Source: DATKMP01 sp963790045
GTDB taxonomy: Bacteria; Bacteroidota; Ignavibacteria; UBA10030
Direction: 5' to 3'
Length of the DNA: 46,409 bases
NCBI GenBank assembly: GCA_963790045.1
Contig: CAWBMS010000012.1
Coordinates: 1 to 46,409, forward strand
The translations under genes were made by a program, and so were the position numbers. The notes below the pieces were generated by a model. That model had not been told where the DNA came from. It did no database searches and saw only the letters and a program-made list of their open reading frames with translations. Of this stretch, positions 9,432 to 18,531 are shown piece by piece (within the stretch, counting starts at the first letter, position 1; every line of letters begins with the position of its first letter).

Positions 9432-10307
9432 TTACTGCGCTCTTCGTATTTTTACGCTGCCGAGTCCAGCTTCGACATCGAATGTTAATCGTGATGCAGC
9501 GTTCTCGAAATCTTCTGTTTGATATTCACCGCTGTGAATTTTTTCGAAATCATCATCCACATGAATACTGGAAAGCCAATTATCTTCGTAAAATAATTTC
9601 GAAGGAATAGATTTCGGTATAGTCACCGTAATGGATCCCAGACCCACTTCTACTTTTACACGCCCACTTTGTGCAAGAGTTCCATTAAAATCCAACTTGT
9701 AGGAACCGATACCGCCGCTGAACTTTAAGTTGCGGAAATTCAAATTGCATAAACCGTCAGCTTTGAAACTGCTTACGCCGGATTCAATGGTCACATCGTT
9801 TGCGGAAAGCCGATTCAATTTATCGCAATGCATTTTCACACTGCTTGCACCGGTCGATATTTTTAATTCACTCACTTGTAAATCTGTGAGATCGATATCG
9901 CTTTTGCCTGCACCCAGCGAGAGATCGAAATCAATCGGAATCGCATCGGTTAACTTAACATATAAATGATGTTTGTTGCCGTTGTTATCGGAATCATCAT
10001 TGCCCCAGAAATGCGTTGATTCTTTTGATTTGATATGAAGATAACCGCAGCCGTTGGAGACGTCATAGGAAATTTGCAATTTATTCCGGATTTCCGCTGC
10101 TTCATCATAATCCAGAATAACAACGTTGTTGCCTGCGCCGCGTTCGATTGTCACCGTGCCGAATGAGATTTCCATCACCACTTGTAACTTGCGTTCTTTC
10201 CCGCGTTCTATTTCGTGGTGCTTGAGCGGCGATGCATCTGCAAAAGCCACAAGGGCAGCAATGATTGCTGCCGTTGTCAGTGTTCCAATAAAAATTTTAC
10301 GTCGCAT
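9432..10307 (-). CDS. Exported toast-rack/DUF4097-like beta-helical protein
   Basis: A 291-residue exported protein of unknown function. The ATG at 10307 gives a clear signal peptide (MRRKIFIGTLTTAAIIAALV). The frame also opens at an ATG overlapping the upstream sigma-factor stop codon (10361), which would add 18 residues. The mature part is a ladder of short beta-strands with repeated G-[AVI]-G/GxSS turns (LGAGKSDIDLTDLQV; STGASSVKMHC; GVSSFKADG; GIGSYKLDF; GLGSITVTIP; GLGSVKIRRA), as in toast-rack and LiaF-C-like domains. It follows the ECF sigma gene and is probably co-transcribed with it, so it may sense or be induced by envelope stress. Confidence 0.65.
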   Translation of the reverse strand: MRRKIFIGTLTTAAIIAALVAFADASPLKHHEIERGKERKLQVVMEISFGTVTIERGAGNNVVILDYDEAAEIRNKLQISYDVSNGCGYLHIKSKESTHFWGNDDSDNNGNKHHLYVKLTDAIPIDFDLSLGAGKSDIDLTDLQVSELKISTGASSVKMHCDKLNRLSANDVTIESGVSSFKADGLCNLNFRNLKFSGGIGSYKLDFNGTLAQSGRVKVEVGLGSITVTIPKSIPSKLFYEDNWLSSIHVDDDFEKIHSGEYQTEDFENAASRLTFDVEAGLGSVKIRRAQ

Positions 10308-10360
10308 ATCTATATATTCTCTCTTATCCCTACTACGAAAAGAAAAGGCGGGAGGTTGCA

Positions 10361-11029
10361 TCAATAATGCCGCATTTTGTCTTTTAGCTGCTTATAGAGC
10401 ATTTCCCGTGCACGGAAGATATGCGCTTTGACGGTACCGAGCGGAAGTTTGAGAATTTTTGCAATTTCCTGATATTCTTTTTCGTCCACATGCCGCATCG
10501 TCATCACTAAGCGATATTTGGGTGGAAGAGAATTCATCGCATCATCCAACATTTTTTTTCGCTGCGACGCGATCAGTTTTTGATCCGGCACCGGTTCGGT
10601 ATCCGGTATTTCAAATGAGTAATCGTTTTCTTCCGATTCCAACGGTTTATCGATGGAAAAGGTTTGCAGTTTTCTTTTGCGAATGTAATCGATGGCATTA
10701 TTGGTAGCGATTTTATACAGCCATGTGGAAAATGCGTATTCTTCGTTAAAACTTGATAGCGAAGTAAATGCCTTGATGAATGCTTCTTGTGTTAAATCAT
10801 CCACCTCTTCTTTTTTATTTCGTACGATTCGTCCAATAAGACGGGAAATGGTTTCTTGATATTTTTGCCGGATGCGGCGGAATGCACGCTGATCGCCTGC
10901 AAGTGCTCGCTTAATGAGCGCAGAATCTTCTTCTCGCGATTCCTGTTTCCTTTTTTCCAACAACTCTTGAGCTTTGGGTGTTGGTGGCACGGAATGCGAC
11001 TGGCTATGTAACGTCGTTGCTTTGGGCAT
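10361..11029 (-). CDS. ECF-type RNA polymerase sigma factor (RpoE-like)
   Basis: Alternative sigma-70 family factor of 222 residues. After a ~35-residue basic N-terminal tail, region 2 is evident (QRAFRRIRQKYQ; DDLTQEAFIKAF; FSTWLYKIATNNAIDYIRKR). A variable acidic linker and region 4 follow (LPPKYRLVMTMRHVDEKEYQ; EIAKILKLPLGTVKAHIFRA), the latter being the -35-binding HTH. No classical zinc-finger anti-sigma gene lies next to it; the downstream gene encodes an exported beta protein. It is transcribed divergently from tmk. Confidence 0.92.
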   Translation of the reverse strand: MPKATTLHSQSHSVPPTPKAQELLEKRKQESREEDSALIKRALAGDQRAFRRIRQKYQETISRLIGRIVRNKKEEVDDLTQEAFIKAFTSLSSFNEEYAFSTWLYKIATNNAIDYIRKRKLQTFSIDKPLESEENDYSFEIPDTEPVPDQKLIASQRKKMLDDAMNSLPPKYRLVMTMRHVDEKEYQEIAKILKLPLGTVKAHIFRAREMLYKQLKDKMRHY

Positions 11030-11176
11030 TCTGTTATCGTAATGACAGCATTTGTAAAACTATGGTAGCAAAAAAAATGCAGAGGAGCAAGGAGTTCATT
11101 CCTTTTACCGCTGGAACTTTGGTTGCATCACAGAACGATTTTTGGTACTTTGATTCATGTAAATGGGACGTACTTG

Positions 11177-11207
11177 TTGACAATTGAATTTTAGTAACTT
11201 CTATTAG
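11177..11207 (+). promoter_or_regulatory. Possible promoter for tmk-ctpA
   Basis: TTGACA at 11177-11182 is followed at a long 19-nt spacing by TATTAG (11202-11207), 11 bases before the tmk start codon. The -35 is perfect but the -10 and spacing are weak. Confidence 0.3.
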
Positions 11208-11217
11208 ATTACATACC

Positions 11218-11835
11218 ATGCTTATCACGTTTGAAGGTCTTGATTATTCCGGCAAGTCAACGCAAGTGAAAATGTTGTCGGATCGTATCACCATGCAAGG
11301 GAATCGCGTTTTACTGCTACGCGAACCGGGCGGCACCGAGATCGGCGAAAAGATTCGAAAAATTTTACTCGATAAAGAAAACATCAGCTTAACAGATGCG
11401 AGCGAATTGTTTTTATTTTCGGCAAGCCGATCACAACTGGTAAAAGAAGTCATCATTCCGGCGCTGGAAGGGAATATGACGGTGATCTGTGATCGATATT
11501 ACGATTCGACCACAGCATATCAAGGGTATGGACGTAAAATCGATCTTACCGCTATCGATGCCATCAATAAATTTGCGACCGATGGATTAGAACCGGATTT
11601 GACTTTCTTTTTGGATATTCCTATTCGAGAAATCGAAAAACGTATCACACGTAGCAAAGCGAATCGTGACCGAATGGAATCGAATGATATGAGCTTTTAC
11701 GAGCGCGTGCGTGACGGTTATTTGCAGATCGCAAAAAGACATAGTCGATACCGAGTACTGGATGGATTAAAATCGATTGATGATTTGCATGATGAGATTT
11801 GGCAGGAAATCGATCAGCTTGCGGAGAAAAAATGA
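11218..11835 (+). CDS. tmk: Thymidylate kinase
   Basis: Phosphorylates dTMP to dTDP in dTTP synthesis. The 205-residue protein starts directly with the P-loop (ITFEGLDYSGKSTQ). It has the DR[YF] motif (CDRYYDSTTAYQGYGR), the REPGGTEIGE block after the P-loop and an arginine-containing LID segment (RSKANRDRME). The length is typical. A protease gene follows after 16 bases, suggesting co-transcription. Confidence 0.95.
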   Translation: MLITFEGLDYSGKSTQVKMLSDRITMQGNRVLLLREPGGTEIGEKIRKILLDKENISLTDASELFLFSASRSQLVKEVIIPALEGNMTVICDRYYDSTTAYQGYGRKIDLTAIDAINKFATDGLEPDLTFFLDIPIREIEKRITRSKANRDRMESNDMSFYERVRDGYLQIAKRHSRYRVLDGLKSIDDLHDEIWQEIDQLAEKK

Positions 11836-11851
11836 AACTAAAGGATACAAT

Positions 11852-13459
11852 ATGAAAAAATGGTTTTCGCAACGCCGTCACCGTTTAGGGCTGATCGTGT
11901 TGACAGCCACGATACTGGGGGTTGGCACGCTGGGATTTGTTACACTCAACGATTCCGAACTCCTTCTCAAAATGTACCGCGGTATCAATATCTTCACCAA
12001 AGTGTATAAAGAAGTTGCGGTGAATTACGTCGATGAAGTTGATCCAGAAAATTTCATGCGCGCGGGCATCGACGGTATGTTGAAAACGTTAGATCCTTAC
12101 ACCGTGTATATTGAAGATAAAGAAGGCGATGAAATCGATTTAGTAACAACGGGAAAATATGGCGGTATCGGTGTAACGATCGGTTTGCGCGATGGCGCGG
12201 TTACTGTGATTGATTTGCTGGAAGGATTTTCTGCGGCAAAACAAGGCGTGGAAGTGGGCGATCAAATTATCGCAATTGACGATAAAACAATTCACGGAAT
12301 GCCGTTGCAAGATATTCGTTTACTCGTACGCGGCGCCCCTGGCACGCCCATCAAAATGAAAATTGCGCGCGAAGGAGAAAAAAATCCTCTGGATTTTGTA
12401 ATGATGCGTGAAGAAATATCCGTGCGCAATGTTACGTACGCCGGCTATGTTGCAGACGGCATCGGCTATATCCGTTTAGAGCGGTTTTCGCGTACGGCGG
12501 ATGACGATTTGCGCAATGCGCTTAAAGACCTACAAGCGGCCGGCAATCTGCGCGGCGTGATTCTAGATTTACGCGATAATCCCGGCGGATTATTAGAAAG
12601 CGCCGTGAATATTGTTGCTAAATTTGTGCCGGATAGTTCGCTTGTTGTTTCCACACGCGGACGCAAAAGTGATTCTGAACGAAAATATTTTTCTTCCGAA
12701 AAACCGATGGCTGGCAATATTCCATTGGCAGTGTTGGTCAGCCGCTATAGCGCTAGTGCAAGCGAAATTGTTGCAGGCGCTGTACAAGATTTAGATGCAG
12801 GAGTGATTGTCGGAACGCGCACATTTGGCAAAGGATTAGTGCAAACAATTACGAGAATTTCAGAAGATGCATCATTGAAAATGACGACAGCAAAATATTA
12901 TACGCCCAGCGGCAGATGCATTCAAGAGGTTGATTATGAACATCGCGATCAAGATGGCGATGCCACAACCATACCAGATAGTTTGAAGCACAGCTTCAAA
13001 ACAAAACATAATCGTGTTGTGTGGGACGGCGGCGGCATTGCGCCCGATACGGTCGTGGCCGACAGTGTTCATATCCCGTATCTTGAAGCGTTGTCTCGTA
13101 AAGCAATGTTTTTTCAGTATGCCAATCATTATGCCGCGGAAAAGAAAACACTGCCGGATAGTTTCAAAGTAACAGACGACATCGTCAAAGACTTCGAGCG
13201 CTTTCTTAAAGAAAAAGGATTCGAATATCAGGAAGAAGGAAGTGAGAAGCTGAAAGAATTGCGCGATGTAGCAAGTACCGCCCGGTACGATAAATCATTC
13301 TTCGACGGCGTTGATAAATTAGAAGCAATGGCAAAGAAAGAAAAAGAATTGCAGATTCTACGGTTCCGCAAAGAAGTTGGCGAAGTGTTGTATTCAGAAA
13401 TTCTTGGACGGATGAAAGGCGATAAAGCGCGCATGGAAATCGATTTTCCCGCGCGATAA
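11852..13459 (+). CDS. S41-family C-terminal processing protease (CtpA-like)
   Basis: Periplasmic tail-specific serine protease of 535 residues. The ATG at 11852 has AAAGGA about 6 nt upstream and gives an N-terminal membrane anchor (LGLIVLTATILGVGTLGFV); the frame is open further upstream but overlaps tmk. A PDZ domain (residues ~95-180; GGIGVTIG, GDQIIAIDDKTIHG) binds substrate tails. The peptidase core has the catalytic Ser in SRYSASASEIVAGA and the catalytic Lys in GTRTFGKGLVQT. A charged C-terminal extension of about 120 residues (KFLKEKGFEY and following) resembles the DUF3340-like region of tail-specific proteases. Confidence 0.92.
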   Translation: MKKWFSQRRHRLGLIVLTATILGVGTLGFVTLNDSELLLKMYRGINIFTKVYKEVAVNYVDEVDPENFMRAGIDGMLKTLDPYTVYIEDKEGDEIDLVTTGKYGGIGVTIGLRDGAVTVIDLLEGFSAAKQGVEVGDQIIAIDDKTIHGMPLQDIRLLVRGAPGTPIKMKIAREGEKNPLDFVMMREEISVRNVTYAGYVADGIGYIRLERFSRTADDDLRNALKDLQAAGNLRGVILDLRDNPGGLLESAVNIVAKFVPDSSLVVSTRGRKSDSERKYFSSEKPMAGNIPLAVLVSRYSASASEIVAGAVQDLDAGVIVGTRTFGKGLVQTITRISEDASLKMTTAKYYTPSGRCIQEVDYEHRDQDGDATTIPDSLKHSFKTKHNRVVWDGGGIAPDTVVADSVHIPYLEALSRKAMFFQYANHYAAEKKTLPDSFKVTDDIVKDFERFLKEKGFEYQEEGSEKLKELRDVASTARYDKSFFDGVDKLEAMAKKEKELQILRFRKEVGEVLYSEILGRMKGDKARMEIDFPAR

Positions 13460-13526
13460 ACAATTGCAAGTTGCCATTAACATCGTAAAAAATAAAAAAG
13501 CGTACAACAAATTATTGAATGAAATT

Positions 13527-13560
13527 AAAAAATAACGACACGGGCCGATTGTTATTTTTT
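13527..13560 (+). terminator. AT-rich hairpin downstream of the S41 protease gene
   Basis: A 10-bp inverted repeat (AAAAAATAAC with GTTATTTTTT) around a 14-nt loop ends in a T run about 70 bases after the stop codon. It could act as a weak terminator ahead of the stronger one at 13587. Confidence 0.5.
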
Positions 13561-13586
13561 ATTCGAAACAATTTTTCAACCATTCT

Positions 13587-13620
13587 AAGGGATGCAGAAA
13601 TTATTCCGCATCCCTTTTTT
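13587..13620 (+). terminator. Rho-independent terminator, S41 protease transcript
   Basis: Perfect 9-bp stem (AAGGGATGC with GCATCCCTT), 12-nt loop and T run in the plus direction. The stop codon of the convergent minus-strand gene lies in its loop. Confidence 0.85.
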
Positions 13621-14116
13621 CTTCTTTTTCTTCCACGGGGTCAATATCTGCTATTGTCCAGATCTTTTTATGAAACACGTACGTAATTGCAATACCTAAA
13701 AGACAACCTACCATTACGGATGCTACTCGTTCGAATGCAACATCCCACACCGGCAACCCCGAGCTGTGCACCAACACGATAATGACTGCAGCCAATGCAG
13801 ATCGGCTGCTTGCCATTACATTAAATGCATAGCATAATGTAATGGACAATGCCACAGCCAAACTTATGGTAAGCAAGTTGGGAGGACAAACGAGCAAGCA
13901 TAACACACTTGCGGTGCTGCCGGTAAGATTTGCTTTCATACGCGTCATCGCAAGCGGCATCGCTTCTTTGCTATCCGGGGAGATTACCAGCATAACAGAA
14001 ATAAGACACCATGCGTAATCAGGATAATGAAGAAGGTATGCTAAGCTGACCACCACCGCAACGCCGGTAACGCATTTAGCAATGTAGAGCAGTAAAGTGT
14101 TTGGTCGAATTTTCAT
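13601..14116 (-). CDS. Small FUSC-like (aromatic acid exporter) membrane protein
   Basis: A 171-residue inner-membrane protein with about five or six hydrophobic segments (TGVAVVVSLAYLL; YAWCLISVMLVISPD; LTGSTASVLCLLVCP; ALSITLCYAFNVM; LAAVIIVLVH; VMVGCLLGIAITYVF). The segment after the second helix and the ERVASVMVGCLLG block resemble the FUSC_2/aromatic acid exporter fold, but the large cytoplasmic domain of full-length transporters is absent. Its SD (AAGGA) and ATG sit only 16 bases after the U run of a terminator. Transcription may therefore depend on read-through from the promoter at 14221-14249. Confidence 0.7.
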   Translation of the reverse strand: MKIRPNTLLLYIAKCVTGVAVVVSLAYLLHYPDYAWCLISVMLVISPDSKEAMPLAMTRMKANLTGSTASVLCLLVCPPNLLTISLAVALSITLCYAFNVMASSRSALAAVIIVLVHSSGLPVWDVAFERVASVMVGCLLGIAITYVFHKKIWTIADIDPVEEKEEKRDAE

Positions 14117-14132
14117 GAAAAAATTCCTTCAT

Positions 14133-14173
14133 AAAAAAACTAAGTCTCGACGTCAAACAGCAACGTCGAGACT
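14133..14173 (-). terminator. Intrinsic terminator between the kinase/sRNA and FUSC genes
   Basis: A perfect 11-bp stem with a 9-nt loop is followed, on the minus strand, by TAG and seven T. It ends both the predicted sRNA and any read-through from the kinase operon. Confidence 0.88.
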
Positions 14174-14216
14174 CGGGGGTTTTACGCCCCACTCAATAAG
14201 GAGGGAAGTGGGGCAC
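14133..14216 (-). ncRNA. Predicted small structured RNA or attenuating leader upstream of the FUSC gene
   Basis: On the minus strand a promoter-like TTGCAA-17-TATAAT (14249-14221) is followed by an ~84-nt transcript. It starts near 14214-14216 and ends in a perfect terminator hairpin. Its 5' stem is 8 bp (GCCCCACT with AGTGGGGC) and presents a 13-nt loop containing CCCTCCTT, which is complementary to Shine-Dalgarno sequences. A linker containing CCCCC could compete by pairing with the GGGG arm of that stem. The 3' stem is 11 bp (AGTCTCGACGT with ACGTCGAGACT) and is followed by seven U. It could be a free sRNA, a riboswitch-like leader for the exporter gene, or both. It matches no RNA family that I recognise. 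Confidence 0.6.
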
Positions 14217-14220
14217 TTCT

Positions 14221-14249
14221 ATTATACAACAGAATGGATTTATTTGCAA
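14221..14249 (-). promoter_or_regulatory. Sigma70-like promoter for the predicted sRNA/FUSC leader
   Basis: Reading the minus strand, TTGCAA (14249-14244), a 17-nt spacer and a perfect TATAAT (14226-14221) lie upstream of the structured transcript, in the 125-base gap after the kinase stop codon. Confidence 0.6.
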
Positions 14250-14341
14250 GCACTTTTTTAAAAATTTTATAAAAAATTTTGAGCCGTTGCAGTTTTCAAC
14301 AATGGTAAAAAAGTGAATTTTAGATAGGAAAGACAGGGGTT

Positions 14342-14983
14342 TTATGACTCAAACAACTGAAGCTGCGGCAACCCTTCCTTCACGCGCCGAATAATATATT
14401 CAAAATCCTTGCTTCGCGCTACAAAATCTAATTCATCGCTTTCAAGAATAAGGAGCGGCCCGAGTTTATAATGGGATATCCAGTCTTCATACAACGCATT
14501 TAATTGTTCAAGATAGGAGCGCTGAATTCCCATCTCAAAATCTCTTCCGCGTTTGTGAATCTGGCGAGTCAGCGTATCGACATTTGCGCGAAGATAAATC
14601 ATGAGATCAGGAGCTTTTAAGTATTCCATCATCACATGAAAAAGCGAAACGTAATTGGTATAATCGCGTTCGGACATTTTTCCGATGTCATACAAATTTC
14701 TCGCAAAAATTTCTGCGTCTTCGTAAATTGAACGGTCTTGAATCACCGATTCGTTAGATTCGACAATTTGTTTGTGGCACTTGAAACGGTTTGCAAGGAA
14801 ATAAATTTGTAAATGAAACGACCAGCGAGACATGTCTGCATAAAAATCAGAGAGGTACGGATTGTCATCCACAGATTCGTAATACGGCTTCCATTGAAAT
14901 CGTGCGCCCAGCATGCGCGCCAGCGACGATTTACCGGCGCCGATATTTCCTGCGACTGCAACAAAAAGAGGTTGAGTTTGCAT
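14342..14983 (-). CDS. Deoxynucleoside kinase (dGK/dAK/dCK family)
   Basis: Salvage enzyme that phosphorylates deoxynucleosides. The 213-residue protein has a P-loop (VAVAGNIGAGKSSLARML), the substrate-binding YESVDDNPYLSDFY segment, the DRS motif (VIQDRSIYEDAEIFA) and an arginine LID helix (RQIHKRGRDFEMG). The exact deoxynucleoside specificity cannot be read from sequence. It is the last gene of the secD-secF-STAS-kinase cluster, about 65 bases after the STAS gene. Confidence 0.9.
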   Translation of the reverse strand: MQTQPLFVAVAGNIGAGKSSLARMLGARFQWKPYYESVDDNPYLSDFYADMSRWSFHLQIYFLANRFKCHKQIVESNESVIQDRSIYEDAEIFARNLYDIGKMSERDYTNYVSLFHVMMEYLKAPDLMIYLRANVDTLTRQIHKRGRDFEMGIQRSYLEQLNALYEDWISHYKLGPLLILESDELDFVARSKDFEYIIRRVKEGLPQLQLFES

Positions 14984-15048
14984 GTGCTGTCATTCGTTGG
15001 TGGTGTAAAACAAACGGCGGATGGTTGTTCCGAAATCCGCCGGAAAAA

Positions 15049-15387
15049 TTATTTAAAAGATGCTACTGCGTCCGCAACGGTCTTATGAAGTTCGAACACT
15101 TTGAGCAGTTTGGTGACTTCCAGCACGCTCTCGATTTTTTTCGATGCGTTCGCCAGCTTCAAATCACCGCCGGCTTTGCGCATGGTCGTCAAACCGCCGA
15201 TAAGAATGCTGAGCCCGGAACTGTTGATGAAGCTGACATCTTTCAGATCGACCACGATATGTTTTTTTTCTGTGGCGACGAACGTGTGCAATTGTGTGTT
15301 CAGCGCCGAAGCATCCGGTCCGCCCAGAATATTTCCTTCCAGTTCAACAACCGTTATGCCTTTGGTTTCTTTTGTTTTGAATTTCAT
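15049..15387 (-). CDS. STAS-domain anti-sigma factor antagonist
   Basis: A 112-residue single-domain protein of the SpoIIAA/RsbV type. It has the conserved phosphorylatable serine in VSFINSSGLSILIGG after the VVVDL-like strand (HIVVDLKDVS). Such proteins release partner regulators by binding anti-sigma or switch kinases. No RsbW-like kinase or phosphatase gene is present in the window, so the partner is unknown. It lies 18 bases after secF and is probably co-transcribed with it. Confidence 0.88.
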   Translation of the reverse strand: MKFKTKETKGITVVELEGNILGGPDASALNTQLHTFVATEKKHIVVDLKDVSFINSSGLSILIGGLTTMRKAGGDLKLANASKKIESVLEVTKLLKVFELHKTVADAVASFK

Positions 15388-15405
15388 GGGCGCTTCACTT
15401 TCCGT

Positions 15406-16341
15406 TTATTTCTTTACAGCCGCTGCCGCTGCACGTTTTTTATTCCGATAAATTGTCCAGTCCAACACGAACGCGCTGGCTATGTAAATGGAGGAGTAAG
15501 TACCGGTGACAATACCAAATGCCATCGTAAAGGCGAATCCACGATTGACTTCACCACCGAATAACAAGAGGATAATCAACACCATAAAAATAGTGCCGGA
15601 AGTTATAATAGTTCGGCTTAATGTTTCGTTCAAGCTTTTATTCATCACATCTACCAGCGGCATGCTGCGATAGATTTTTTCGTTTTCACGAATACGGTCG
15701 AAGATGACAATGGTATCGCTCACGGAAGCGCCGATAAGCGTCAGAAATGCAGCGATCACTTCCTGCGTGAGTTCAAGATTTACTCCTACCACATCGTTGA
15801 GGAGTGCGATAAAACCAAATGTTGTAAGGACGTCATGCACGATTGCAATGACAGCGCCCAAACCGTATTTGAACTTAAATCGTATTGCAATGTATGAAAG
15901 AATCGCAATGAGGGACCACAACACGGCAAGTAATGCATCGCGTCGTAATTCTTGCCCGATCTTAGGGCCAATCTTATCTTCTCTTAAGATTTCCACTTTT
16001 TGCCCTGCAAAAGTTGTATTCAAGGCAGTTTTAATTTTATCCCCAGTAGTCGTGCCCGCTTCTTGTTCCGAAACAAGAATGAGTACATTGTTTTGGGATC
16101 CATAATATTTAATTTCAGCTTTTCCATATCCGATTTTATCTAACAAAGTACGGATGGCGCTGATCTCGACGTTCTGATCAAACGCGATAACGAGTTCCGT
16201 GCCACCGCGGAAATCAATGCCGAGTGTTATGCCTCGAAAGAGAAGCCCTGTCACACCGATTAGCATCATAATGGTGGATACAACATACCACATCTTCCGT
16301 TTACCTAGAAAGTCGATATTGGTTTTTTTAAATAGTCTCAT
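15406..16341 (-). CDS. secF: Protein translocase subunit SecF
   Basis: Membrane subunit that works with SecD to drive late steps of Sec-dependent export with the proton motive force. The 311-residue protein has an N-terminal membrane helix, the periplasmic FRGGTELVIAF motif and five C-terminal transmembrane helices. The last include GASVSDTIVIFDRIRENEK and the NETLSRTIITSGTIFMVLI region, both diagnostic of SecF. It ends in a short basic Ala/Lys tail. It follows secD by about 60 bases. Confidence 0.95.
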   Translation of the reverse strand: MRLFKKTNIDFLGKRKMWYVVSTIMMLIGVTGLLFRGITLGIDFRGGTELVIAFDQNVEISAIRTLLDKIGYGKAEIKYYGSQNNVLILVSEQEAGTTTGDKIKTALNTTFAGQKVEILREDKIGPKIGQELRRDALLAVLWSLIAILSYIAIRFKFKYGLGAVIAIVHDVLTTFGFIALLNDVVGVNLELTQEVIAAFLTLIGASVSDTIVIFDRIRENEKIYRSMPLVDVMNKSLNETLSRTIITSGTIFMVLIILLLFGGEVNRGFAFTMAFGIVTGTYSSIYIASAFVLDWTIYRNKKRAAAAAVKK

Positions 16342-16400
16342 TGAACTTCAATCTCCATGTTAATCAATTCTATAGTGAGTTCGGTTTGTGTGGTTGTTTT

Positions 16401-18304
16401 TTATCCGAAGTGCGGAGTTATTCCCTTATCCAGCATAATATTAAAGATGACGTGTGTGATAACAACGGCGCTGAATAAACTTGCAGCAACACCGATCATC
16501 AGTGTAAGAGCAAATCCTTGTACAGGGTCCGGTTCCAAACTGATACAACACAAGTCCGGTCAAAAAACTCGTCACGTGTGAGTCGAAAATAGCTGCAAAC
16601 GCTCTCGAGTATCCTGCATCAAGAGAGGCACGAACAGTTTTGCCGCCTGCCATTTCTTCACGAATGCGTTCATTGATCAGCACATTAGCATCCACCGCCA
16701 TACCGATGGTAAGCACAATGCCTGCGATACCGGGCAAGGTGAGCGTTGCTTGAAATGCTGCCAGAACACCCATAATAAAGACGACATTGAAGCAGAGTGC
16801 AAAATCTGCAATCGCGCCGGAAACATGATAATACACAATCATAAATGCTACCGTCAGTACAAAGGCAAGCAAAAAGGAGAGGAACCCAGAACGAATGGAG
16901 TCTTCACCCAGCGAGGCACCGACGGAACGTTGTTCGATAATCGAAACAGGCGCCGGCAACGCGCCGGCTTTAAGCACGATTTCTAACAAGCGTGCTTCGT
17001 TTGCGTTTTCCATTCCACTAATACGGGAATGTCCACCGGGAATTTTTCCTTGAACCACCGGCGCAGAGAAAACGCCTTTGTCCAGTGCAATCGCAATCCG
17101 TTTGCCGATGTTCGCACCGGTAATGCGTGCCCACTCGCGTGCGCCTTCGCTATTCATTTCCATGTTCACAACGGGGCGACTGTCTTCAGGATCAACACTG
17201 GATTGTGCATTGACGACAACACTGCCGGTTAATTCTGAAGTCCTCTTGACAGCATACAAAACATTATATTGAGTTCCATCTGCATACTTTTGTACTTTTG
17301 CCGACCAGAGAAATTCGAAATCCGGTGGAAGAAGATTTTTGTACTTCCGGCCGTTCTAATAGTCTCGTAACGCGATCTTTATCTTTTGCCATCACGAAAC
17401 CATCCCCACTGCCGCGGCGGTCGGAGCGCACATAAAAGAAGAACGGATGTTCGCGCGCGAACTTTGTTTCGGAAGATGTGTCCGTAGAGGCGTTTTGTGT
17501 TTCTGTTGTGCCGGTTAATTCTGTTAAGGCGTTGGTAATTTTTTTCGGTTCCGCTTTTTTAGTGTCGGTTGTTTTTGTTGCTGCTTCAGGAGCGGTGGAA
17601 TCAGTCGGCAATGTTCCCGTCAAAAATTTATCGATCGTTTCCATCACCTTATAGGTGATCTGCGGATCCTTGACCAAGCGGAATTCTAATAACGCTGTTC
17701 CTTGCAACAACTGGCGAACTTCATTTTCATCTTTCACACCGGGAAGTTCGACAATGACTCGACGGCTGCCTTGCTTTTGGATATTCGGCTCGGAAACGTG
17801 GTACTGGTCAACACGGTTGCCAACGACTTCACTTGCACGGTCAACAGCTTTTGTTGCTTCGTCTTCTAGATATTTAGATATTCTATCATCATCATCACGA
17901 ACGGTAAGATAATAACGGCTTAAACGAATACCGCGAACTTGAAATTTTTTCACAAAAGCCGGTATCAACGACACTTCGTTCTCGGTGTTTTCTGCGCGCA
18001 TTTCTTTTATGATGGCATTAAAATTATCATCTTTATTTTTTGCCAACGCATCTAACAAGCTGACAACGTCAACTTCCAATACGACACGCATACCGCCTTG
18101 TAAATCCAAACCGAGTTTCATGCGTTTTAATTTGGCATCTGCCATGTCTTCGTGATGTTGATCGACATAATTAAGACTATCCTGTCCATGCAGACTGCTC
18201 AAGGTTTTTCTGAACTGATAATCTTTATATGTAGGCCATAGAAAGACAAGAGACAGCACTGTCGCTGCCACAATGATGACGATTCTGGTAAACTGATTTT
18301 TCAC
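16401..18304 (-). CDS. secD: Protein translocase subunit SecD (two frameshifts)
   Basis: Partner of SecF in the SecDF export complex. Three frame segments join into a 633-residue protein. It has an N-terminal helix (IVIIVAATVLSLVFLWP), the GLDLQGGMRVVLEVD motif, the P1 periplasmic domain (VVGNRVDQYHVSEPNIQKQG; VIVELPGV) and a Ser/Thr/Lys-rich insert near residues 220-270. The C-terminal membrane region contains GMAVDANVLINERIREE. The first frame breaks at an A5 run (minus strand of 17336-17340); one A fewer restores continuity (EVQNLLPPDFEFLWSAKVQK). The second breaks at a CCC run (16525-16527); one C fewer restores GTGPVQGFALTLMIG to a stop codon at 16401. Both are extra bases in homopolymers in an essential-type gene, so sequencing error is the likelier cause. 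Confidence 0.9.
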
Positions 18305-18531
18305 AAACGATCTCCCAATACATCAATGGTTAAAATAAACAAGACGCGCACTGCAAACAATTCGCGCGTTCCACAAGTGGATTCATAAGAAAAATTTCGT
18401 TAAAAAATATAACCGGATATGCCTACAAAGTCAATAAGAAAGTCATTGCATATAAAGTGATTGTCGGCTATATTCATCAATATCAAAATTTTGAAAAAGA
18501 AGCGGAAATAGATAAAGGAGTTTCCCAAAGT

